5,645 nt of DNA, from contig JAIYAA010000217.1 of NCBI GenBank assembly GCA_027489295.1, positions 1 through 5,645 of the forward strand. The letters are read 5' to 3'. Origin of the DNA: Sphingomonadales bacterium (GTDB lineage: Bacteria; Pseudomonadota; Alphaproteobacteria; Sphingomonadales; Sphingomonadaceae). The translations under genes and the position numbers were made by a program. The stretch's first letter is position 1. Each line of letters opens with the position of its first letter. This document shows positions 1 through 4,930 of the stretch, one piece after another. The notes under the pieces were generated by a model that was not told where the DNA came from, made no database searches, and worked only from the letters and a program-made list of their open reading frames with translations.

Positions 1-1
1 C

Positions 2-343
2 CTCGAAGTCTGCGAGACGATGCACGAGCGCAAGGCGCGCTTCACCGAGCTGGCAGACGGCTTCGTCAACCTGCCCGGCGGCACCGGCACGATGGACGAG
101 CTCTGGGAGGCGATGAGCTGGGCGCAGCTCGGCTACCACGCCGATCCGATCGGCCTGCTCAACATCGCTGGCTATTACGACAAGCTCGTCGAGTTCTGGC
201 AGCATATGGGCACTGTCGGCTTCGTCCGGCCGCAGCATCAGGGGCTGCTGCTGGTCGATTCCACGATCGACGGCCTGCTGGCCAAGATGGCCGAGGCCCA
301 GCCGGTGGTGCCGATCGCGCAACTGCGCCGCGAACAGCTGTAA
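2..343 (+). CDS. LOG family protein (cytokinin riboside 5'-monophosphate phosphoribohydrolase-like), C-terminal part
   Basis: The reading frame is open from base 2 and stops at TAA 341-343, giving 113 visible residues; the N-terminus lies outside the window. The family (TIGR00730/lysine decarboxylase-like Rossmann fold) hydrolyses nucleoside 5'-monophosphates such as cytokinin ribotides to free base and ribose 5-phosphate in the cytosol. Counting from the first visible codon, MHERK is at 7-11 and PGGTGTMDE at 25-33. These carry the family's catalytic Arg (R10) and Glu (E33) and the phosphate-binding glycines. WAQLGYH at 40-46 and the following segment are also typical. A full member has roughly 190 residues, so about 75 are missing. 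The stop shares its last A with the ATG of crtB (TAATG), implying cotranscription. True LOG activity in bacteria is often unproven, and nucleotide hydrolysis or a purine salvage role is also possible. Confidence 0.9.
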   Translation, partial: LEVCETMHERKARFTELADGFVNLPGGTGTMDELWEAMSWAQLGYHADPIGLLNIAGYYDKLVEFWQHMGTVGFVRPQHQGLLLVDSTIDGLLAKMAEAQPVVPIAQLRREQL

Positions 344-1266
344 TGCGCTTTCCCGGCCGCGATGCGATCGTCGCGACCGCGGGCGAATCGATCGCCCGCG
401 GCTCGCGCAGCTTCGCGGCGGCAAGCAAGCTGTTCGATCCGGCAACCCGCGAGCGCGCCTGGCTGCTCTACGCCTGGTGCCGCCGCTGCGACGACATCGC
501 CGACGGGCAGGACCATGGCCATGGCATGTCGGTGGTCGAGGACCCGCAGGCACGGCTCGCGGAGATCCGCGAGCGCACCGCGGCGGCGCTGGCCGGCGAC
601 TGGGTGGGCGACGCGGCGTTCGACGCGCTGCGCATCGTGGCGAGCGAGACCGGCATGCCGCACCGCTTCGCCTGGGACCTGATCGACGGCTTCGCGCTCG
701 ATGCCGACGGCTGGCGGCCGCAGACCGAGGACGATCTGCTGCGCTATTGCTACCATGTGGCGGGCGTGGTCGGCTGCATGATGGCAGTGGTGATGGGCGT
801 CGCGCCCGGGGACGACGCGGTGCTCGATCGCGCCTGCGACCTCGGTCTCGCCTTCCAGCTCGCCAACATCGCCCGCGACATCGGCGAGGATGCCGAGGCC
901 GGGCGATGCTATCTGCCGTCCGACTGGCTCGCGGAAGTGGGGCTGACCGCCGCAGACCCGCTGGCGGATCGGAAGGCGTTGGCCATTCTCGGCACGCGGC
1001 TGGCGGACCGTGCCGAGGGCTATGAAATCAGCGCGCGGGGCGGGGCGGCGGCGCTGTCGTTCCGCTCGGCCTGGGCGGTGCTGGCGGCGGCAGACATCTA
1101 TGGCGGCATCGCCCGCAAGGTGCGTGCGCGGGGGCCGAACGCCTGGGACAGCCGCACCACCACCTCGGGCGGCGAGAAGCTCGCGGCGATCGCCAAAGCG
1201 TGGGGCGCGGCCCGCAAGCGCACGCCCACGCCGCGCCCGGCCGGGCTGTGGACGCGCCCGCGCTGA
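343..1266 (+). CDS. crtB: Phytoene synthase-type enzyme (squalene/phytoene synthase family)
   Basis: This 307-residue protein has the usual length for bacterial CrtB, which condenses two geranylgeranyl diphosphates to phytoene, the first committed carotenoid step. Both Asp-rich substrate-Mg sites are intact: DDIAD at 50-54 and RDIGED at 178-183. They sit within the two family signatures, YCYHVAGVVG at 135-144 and the stretch from L168 to P192 ending GRCYLP. Further family features are SRSF at 21-24 and the C-terminal R271-to-K279 segment. The ATG at 343 overlaps the preceding LOG stop by one base and has no clear Shine-Dalgarno sequence, so translation is probably coupled to the upstream gene. 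Related squalene or hydroxysqualene synthases (HpnC/HpnD) are the main alternative. No hopanoid or other crt gene is visible here, so substrate choice is inferred from overall resemblance to proteobacterial CrtB. Confidence 0.88.
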   Translation: MRFPGRDAIVATAGESIARGSRSFAAASKLFDPATRERAWLLYAWCRRCDDIADGQDHGHGMSVVEDPQARLAEIRERTAAALAGDWVGDAAFDALRIVASETGMPHRFAWDLIDGFALDADGWRPQTEDDLLRYCYHVAGVVGCMMAVVMGVAPGDDAVLDRACDLGLAFQLANIARDIGEDAEAGRCYLPSDWLAEVGLTAADPLADRKALAILGTRLADRAEGYEISARGGAAALSFRSAWAVLAAADIYGGIARKVRARGPNAWDSRTTTSGGEKLAAIAKAWGAARKRTPTPRPAGLWTRPR

Positions 1267-1289
1267 GGCTTCGCCTTACCCGTTCAGCG
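1261..1289. terminator. Possible weak bidirectional hairpin at the convergent crtB/plsC junction
   Basis: Only 9 bp (1267-1275) separate the two stop codons. AGGC 1266-1269 and GCCT 1273-1276 form a short stem with a TTC loop. It is nested in an outer inverted repeat, CGCTG 1261-1265 with CAGCG 1285-1289, which has an unpaired 8-base strand on one side. There is no T-tract on either strand, so this would be a poor intrinsic terminator. It is reported because the convergent layout calls for some stop signal and nothing better is visible. Confidence 0.2.
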
Positions 1290-1959
1290 TATTGATCGCC
1301 GCGTGCACCCGCGCCTCGATCTCGCGCCGGGGCAGCCCGGCCGGGATCGGCTCACCGAAGCGGAACACGATCTCGCCCTTGTGCATCAGCCCCTTGCGCG
1401 GCCAGACCTGCCCGCTCTTCACCGCCACCGGCACCACCGGCAGGTCCAGCGCGCGGTAGAGCCCGGCAAAGCCCGAGCGCAGCGGCGGCGCCTCGCCCGG
1501 GCGCACGCGCGTGCCTTCGGGAAAGATCAGTACCGAACGGCCGGTCGCCCGCGCCTTCTGCGCCTCGCGCATCATCGAGCGCAGCGCAGCGGCATTGGCC
1601 TCGCGATCGACGACGATCGTGCCGTAGCGCTGCGCCGCCCAGCCCCAGAGCGGGATCTTGGTCAGCTCGCGCTTCATCACGGTTGCCGGCGATCCCAGCA
1701 TCCGGGTCAACTCCAGCGCCTCGAAATAGCTTTCATGCTTTCCGGCGAACAACAGCTGCCCTTCCGGCACATCGCCCTCGATCCGCAACCGTGCGCCGAC
1801 GATCGTCCGCACCAGCCATTGCAGCTGCCACGCCCAGCAATTGGCGTGCGCCCGCAGCACCCGCGTCCCGAACAGCGCGGCCACCGGCACCAGCAACACC
1901 ATGACGATCGACATGCCGTAGAAGAAAATTCGAAAACCCCAGGTACGCACCGCGTCCAT
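1276..1959 (-). CDS. plsC: 1-acyl-sn-glycerol-3-phosphate acyltransferase (PlsC family)
   Basis: This 227-residue protein has normal family length. PlsC acylates lysophosphatidic acid to phosphatidic acid at the inner face of the cytoplasmic membrane, feeding phospholipid synthesis. A hydrophobic anchor spans about 11-31. Block I is KHESYFE at 74-80, with catalytic H75. The acidic partner four residues on is E80, where most members have Asp (HX4D). Block II follows at 96-120, including KRELTKIP and VVDRE. Block III is FPEGTR at 146-151 and block IV is the VVPVAV segment at 175-180. The ATG at 1959 was chosen because it shares one base with the upstream TGA (TGATG), has a GGGGG run 7 bases before it, and begins just before the membrane anchor. 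A longer in-frame start would lie inside ydcF. It is the last gene of the ftsE-ftsX-ydcF-plsC operon. Confidence 0.93.
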   Translation of the reverse strand: MDAVRTWGFRIFFYGMSIVMVLLVPVAALFGTRVLRAHANCWAWQLQWLVRTIVGARLRIEGDVPEGQLLFAGKHESYFEALELTRMLGSPATVMKRELTKIPLWGWAAQRYGTIVVDREANAAALRSMMREAQKARATGRSVLIFPEGTRVRPGEAPPLRSGFAGLYRALDLPVVPVAVKSGQVWPRKGLMHKGEIVFRFGEPIPAGLPRREIEARVHAAINTLNG

Positions 1960-2498
1960 CAATCGACCCCCAAGAGGAGCGCCCCCCGGCGCACCAGATA
2001 TTTGTGATATTCGCGCAGCAGCATGCGCCACCCCGGGCGGCTCGGCACGCCGTCGCCGACGATGGTGACGCCCGCCAGCACGTGGCGCAACTCCAGCTTT
2101 GCCCGCGTCATGTGCCAATCCGAGGTGACCAGTCGGATGCTGCGATAGCCGTGCGCGTGCACCCAGCGCCCGGTTTCATCGGCATTGGAGCGGGTGTCGA
2201 CCGCCTCGTGGCCGAGGTCGACGCAGCAGCGGAACAGCGCGCGATCGGCAGGAAACTGCGCGGCCAGCTCGCGCGGGCGCACGTCCGGGTTGACGCCGCT
2301 GACCAGCATCCGCTTGGCATCCTCGCGGCGGAGCGCGTCGAGCCCGCGCTGGATGCGCCCCGGCCCGCCGGTCAGCACCACCACCGCATCGGTGGGATGC
2401 GTGCCGAGCGGCCTGCCGAGATTGTAGAGGAACAGCGCGAAACCCGCCGCCCAGGCGATCGCCAGCAGCACGAACAGCTGGAACAGCCGCCGGATCAC
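1959..2498 (-). CDS. YdcF family membrane-anchored protein (DUF218)
   Basis: This 179-residue DUF218 protein has one N-terminal membrane segment at about 5-25 after a basic MIRR start, which suggests a signal anchor with the fold outside the cytoplasm. Family features are present: DAVVVLTGG at 37-45 followed by GRIQRGL, LVSGV at 65-69, DTRSNADET at 101-109 and RLVTSDWHM at 122-130, then RA at 132-133. A CC pair at 91-92 precedes DLG. The DUF218 fold includes E. coli YdcF and the envelope proteins SanA and ElyC. It is linked to envelope integrity and lipid-carrier homeostasis, but the reaction is not settled. The start is GTG, overlapping the ftsX stop as GTGA, with GGGG 8 bases upstream; this is strong evidence for coupling. 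Its place between ftsX and plsC fits an envelope role but does not define the substrate. Confidence 0.9.
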   Translation of the reverse strand: MIRRLFQLFVLLAIAWAAGFALFLYNLGRPLGTHPTDAVVVLTGGPGRIQRGLDALRREDAKRMLVSGVNPDVRPRELAAQFPADRALFRCCVDLGHEAVDTRSNADETGRWVHAHGYRSIRLVTSDWHMTRAKLELRHVLAGVTIVGDGVPSRPGWRMLLREYHKYLVRRGALLLGVD

Positions 2499-3379
2499 AG
2501 CTTCAGCCCCAACGTGCGCAGCACGGTCAGCCGCGTTGCCACCGTCGCCAGCAGCGCGAAGCCGAGCGGCAGCAGGAGCAGCAGCGTCCAGTCGATCGCC
2601 GCCAGCGTCGCGCCGCCGAGCACTTCCGATCCGGTGAGCGCCAGCTTGGTCTGGAACAGGGCGACCAGCGCCAGCGCCGCCAGCGTGCCGATCGCACCGC
2701 CGAGCAGCGTATCGCGCGCGATGCGCCGCTGGAGCAGCCGCGCCACCTGAAGATCGGTCGAACCCAGCATATGCAACACGTCGATCGTATCGCGGTGCGT
2801 GTCCAGCCCCGCGCGGGCGACGAGGAGCGCCACGCCCGCCGTCGCCGCCGCAATCACCAGCACCAGTCCGATCGCCACCCAGAACAGCGTCGAGAGCAGG
2901 CCGCGCACCGGCGAGAGCCAGCGTGCGCTGCTGTCCACCCGCACCTGCGGCGCAACGGCCTGAACGGCGCGGGTCACCGCTGCCTGCACGTCGCGCGCCG
3001 CCGTCACGTCGATCAGCACCGGCATCGGCAGCTCGGGATCGAGCCCGGCATCCCCGAGCCAGGGCTTGAGCAGCACGGCCAGTTCGGCCCGGTCCGCCTC
3101 GCGCACCCGGGAGACGCCGGGCACCTTTGCGATCGCCGCGACCAGCGCCCGGGCCCGCGCGTCGCGCAATGTCGCATCGGGGTCGACGAGCTGCACGGTC
3201 AGTTGCCCGGCAAGCTGCCGGTCGATGCCCCCGGCCGAGCGCGCCACGCCCAGCCCCAGCGCGCCCGCCAGCACGGTGAGGAATAGCATAATCGCCATGA
3301 TGCCGGCCATCACCCAGCTGCGCTGGCCTTGGCCGAGCAACCGCAGGTCGATCGCGGCGCGGCGGCGAAACCCGTTCAT
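2495..3379 (-). CDS. ftsX: Cell division protein FtsX, ABC transporter permease subunit
   Basis: This 294-residue protein has the FtsX topology: a cytoplasmic N-terminus, a first membrane segment at about 23-47, an extracytoplasmic domain at about 50-160, then three more segments at about 163-188, 222-244 and 264-287. FtsX pairs with the FtsE ATPase at the division ring. Rather than moving a solute, it passes ATP-driven conformational change through its periplasmic loop to activators of peptidoglycan hydrolases. The loop contains the usual PGV motif at 87-89 and a LLKPWLG-type segment at 103-109. HMLGSTDLQVARLLQRR at 203-219 is the conserved cytoplasmic loop before the third segment and is expected to contact FtsE. 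The ATG at 3379 overlaps the ftsE TGA as ATGA, with a GGGGG run upstream. The reading frame is complete and undamaged. Confidence 0.95.
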   Translation of the reverse strand: MNGFRRRAAIDLRLLGQGQRSWVMAGIMAIMLFLTVLAGALGLGVARSAGGIDRQLAGQLTVQLVDPDATLRDARARALVAAIAKVPGVSRVREADRAELAVLLKPWLGDAGLDPELPMPVLIDVTAARDVQAAVTRAVQAVAPQVRVDSSARWLSPVRGLLSTLFWVAIGLVLVIAAATAGVALLVARAGLDTHRDTIDVLHMLGSTDLQVARLLQRRIARDTLLGGAIGTLAALALVALFQTKLALTGSEVLGGATLAAIDWTLLLLLPLGFALLATVATRLTVLRTLGLKL

Positions 3380-4077
3380 GCCGCCCCCGGCGGGTGGCGG
3401 AGCATGCCCGTCGGGTCGACCAGCCGGCCCTTCTCCATCCGCATCAGCTGCGCGCGCGGGATGCGCCCGATCAGGTGCAGATCGTGCGTCGCGACGACAA
3501 TGGTGGTGCCCAGCCGGTTCAGCGCCTCGAACAGGTGCAGCAGCCGGTCGGCCATCTCGGGATCGACGTTGCCGGTCGGCTCGTCCGCCACGAGGATCTC
3601 GGGCCGGGCGATCACCGCACGGGCGATGGCGATGCGCTGCTGCTCGCCGCCCGACAGCGTCGGCGGCTTGGCGGTCACCCGCGCGCTGAGGCCCACCCAG
3701 GCGAGCATCTCCAGCACCGGCGCCTCGACCTCGCTCTCGCGCACGCCGGCGACGCGCAGCGGCAGCGCCACATTGTCATAGGCAGAAAGCTGGGGCAGCA
3801 GCCGGAAATCCTGGAACACCACGCCGATCCGTCGGCGAAGGCCGGGCAGCCGCGCCCGCGGCAGCGCGCCCGCATCCTCGCCGAACAGCCGCACCGCGCC
3901 GCGCGTCGGCCGCTGGGCGAGATAGAGAAGCTTGAGCAGCGAGGTCTTGCCGGCGCCGCTGGCGCCGGTGAGGAAATAGAATCCGCCCGCCGCCAGCGTG
4001 AAGCTCACGTCCGACAGCGTTTCCGGTCCGGTCCCATAGCGCAGGCCGACATTTTCGAAGTGCACGATATTGCCCAT
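3376..4077 (-). CDS. ftsE: Cell division ATP-binding protein FtsE
   Basis: This 233-residue ABC ATPase energises the FtsEX complex at the septum, on the cytoplasmic side. All nucleotide-binding elements are present: Walker A GASGAGKT at 38-45, Q-loop Q89 in VVFQDFRL, signature LSGGEQQ at 141-147, Walker B ILVADEP at 161-167 with catalytic E166, and switch H198. FENVGLRYG near the N-terminus, LLKLLYLAQRPTRG at 47-60, the VVFQDFRL motif and DEPTGNVDP are diagnostic of FtsE among ABC proteins. The ATG at 4077 gives the normal FtsE N-terminus (MGNIVHFENV); the in-frame extension upstream is low-complexity Arg/Gly sequence and is probably not translated. It is the first gene of the minus-strand operon, and its stop lies inside the start of ftsX. 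Divergent from the zinc-ribbon gene across 157 bp. Confidence 0.96.
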   Translation of the reverse strand: MGNIVHFENVGLRYGTGPETLSDVSFTLAAGGFYFLTGASGAGKTSLLKLLYLAQRPTRGAVRLFGEDAGALPRARLPGLRRRIGVVFQDFRLLPQLSAYDNVALPLRVAGVRESEVEAPVLEMLAWVGLSARVTAKPPTLSGGEQQRIAIARAVIARPEILVADEPTGNVDPEMADRLLHLFEALNRLGTTIVVATHDLHLIGRIPRAQLMRMEKGRLVDPTGMLRHPPGAA

Positions 4078-4093
4078 GCGCCGTGCGGCCCGG

Positions 4094-4099
4094 CCTCCT
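4094..4099 (-). promoter_or_regulatory. Perfect AGGAGG, unusually far upstream of ftsE
   Basis: On the minus strand, AGGAGG lies at 4099-4094 with 16 bases between it and the ftsE ATG at 4077, well beyond the usual 5-10. No ATG, GTG or TTG start lies at normal spacing in any frame. The spacer is GC-rich (GGCCGGGCC-like), so a local fold could bring the site closer to the start. Otherwise the match is a coincidence. Confidence 0.3.
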
Positions 4100-4163
4100 G
4101 TTGCTTGGGGTCGCCCCCGCCATCGCACAGGCCCAGGATGCGCTCAAGCCGCCCGCAAGTCGC

Positions 4164-4192
4164 TTGCTGGCCCGAATCGGCGCGGCTAGACT
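4164..4192 (+). promoter_or_regulatory. Candidate sigma-70-type promoter for the zinc-ribbon gene
   Basis: TTGCTG at 4164-4169 and TAGACT at 4187-4192 are separated by exactly 17 bp, matching 3 of 6 and 4 of 6 bases of the -35 and -10 consensus. The predicted transcript start near 4199 leaves a leader of about 36 nt before the ATG at 4235. It would also exclude the alternative in-frame ATG at 4196. No comparably good promoter was found on the opposite strand for ftsE. Confidence 0.42.
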
Positions 4193-4222
4193 CCCATGTC
4201 CGCGGCGTTTCGGGCGGGTACC

Positions 4223-4228
4223 AGGGGG
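4223..4228 (+). promoter_or_regulatory. Ribosome binding site of the zinc-ribbon gene
   Basis: AGGGGG lies 6 bases before the ATG at 4235. It favours this start over the in-frame ATG at 4196, and the zinc-binding motif then begins at residue 5, as is usual in this family. Confidence 0.6.
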
Positions 4229-4234
4229 TTTGGC

Positions 4235-4930
4235 ATGATCTTGGAGTGCAGCCAGTGCGGGTCGCGCTACGAAGTACCGGATGCAGCGATCGGGCCGGAC
4301 GGGCGCACGGTGCGCTGCGCGAACTGCAAGCATAGCTGGTTCCAGTCGCCCCCGCCGCTCGATCTGACCGAACCGGCGCCGGCACCCGTGGCCGCAGCTG
4401 CCGAACCCGAACCCGCGCCGGCACCGCCCATGCCGCGCAGCCTGGCGCGCGAGCCGGACCCGGTTCCCGCCTATGATCCCTTCGACGAGCCCGCCCCGCG
4501 CAAGCGCGGCGGCCTGCGCTGGACCATCGCCGCGCTGGTCGCGCTGGTTTCGGTGCTGCTCGGCGGCGCCGCGCTGCTCTATTGGAAGGCACCGCAGCTG
4601 CTGACCCAGCTGGGGCTGCCGATCGGCGGGGCCGGCACGGCGCTGGTGTTCAGCGACAAAAACGTTGCGCTGCAGGCGCGGCCGGACGGCAGCAAGCTGT
4701 TCATCGTCTCCGGCAAGGTGCTGAACCCCACTGCCGCCAGCCAGCACGTGCCCGATATCCGCATCCGCCTCGTCGATGCGCAGGGGGGCGAGGTCTATAG
4801 CTGGCGAATCACCCCGGCGGTGCGCACGCTCGATCCGCAGGCGAGCGTCGACTTCAACGGCGCCAAGGTCGACGTGCCGAGCGGCGCGAAGAACGTCCAG
4901 CTCAGCTTCGTGAGCGAACTCGCCGGGTGA
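4235..4930 (+). CDS. Zinc-ribbon domain membrane protein (MJ0042-type finger, DUF3426-like C-terminus)
   Basis: The protein has 231 residues in three parts. The N-terminal MJ0042-type zinc ribbon has Cys pairs C5-x2-C8 and C28-x2-C31. Next is a Pro/Ala/Glu-rich linker at about 39-90, partly built from two copies of an 11-bp repeat (4376-4386 and 4415-4425) that encode APAP-type residues. A single membrane segment lies at about 96-116, preceded by basic RKRGG, followed by an extracytoplasmic domain to the C-terminus. KLFIVSGKVLNPT at 154-166, then IRIRLVD and a Gly-containing turn resemble the beta-sandwich of DUF3426 proteins. By the positive-inside rule the zinc ribbon is cytoplasmic. No enzymatic residues are recognised; the function is unknown, with a sensing or scaffolding role possible. 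It is transcribed divergently from ftsE and its end overlaps the convergent MATE gene by 29 bp. Confidence 0.86.
   Translation: MILECSQCGSRYEVPDAAIGPDGRTVRCANCKHSWFQSPPPLDLTEPAPAPVAAAAEPEPAPAPPMPRSLAREPDPVPAYDPFDEPAPRKRGGLRWTIAALVALVSVLLGGAALLYWKAPQLLTQLGLPIGGAGTALVFSDKNVALQARPDGSKLFIVSGKVLNPTAASQHVPDIRIRLVDAQGGEVYSWRITPAVRTLDPQASVDFNGAKVDVPSGAKNVQLSFVSELAG

Noticed and set aside
513..524. Perfect 12-bp palindrome CCATGGCCATGG inside crtB.
   Set aside because: It encodes the DHGHG stretch within an intact reading frame and is explained by codon choice. There is no sign of a regulatory or recombination site around it.
1276..2118. Longer in-frame start for the acyltransferase at 2118.
   Set aside because: The extra 53 residues lie inside ydcF and are Arg/Gly/Ala-rich with no family resemblance. 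The start at 1959 has the stop-start overlap and a purine run at proper spacing.
4196..4234. Upstream ATG at 4196 extending the zinc-ribbon protein by 13 residues.
   Set aside because: It would fall at or before the predicted transcript start and lacks a ribosome binding site. The ATG at 4235 has AGGGGG at 6 bases and puts the first Cys at residue 5.
4083..4238. Small plus-strand frame starting at GTG, reading like a signal peptide (hydrophobic LLLLGVAPAIA then AQAQDA) and overlapping the zinc-ribbon ATG as ATGA.
   Set aside because: There is no Shine-Dalgarno site before the GTG, the best promoter candidate lies inside the frame, and after the first 25 residues the sequence is Arg/Pro-rich and resembles nothing known. 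In GC-rich DNA such runs occur by chance. A peptide or translation signal upstream of 4190 would be needed to revive it.
3394..4335. Long open frame on the plus strand across ftsE (about 313 codons), plus others antisense to ftsX, ydcF, plsC and crtB.
   Set aside because: These are GC-rich antisense shadows with Arg/Ala/His/Gln-rich, low-complexity products. They lie opposite genes with complete, diagnostic motifs.
4376..4425. Direct repeat of an 11-bp GC-rich unit (4376-4386, 4415-4425).
   Set aside because: It only reflects repeated Ala-Pro codons in the disordered linker of the zinc-ribbon protein, and is too short and divergent to be a mobile or regulatory repeat.
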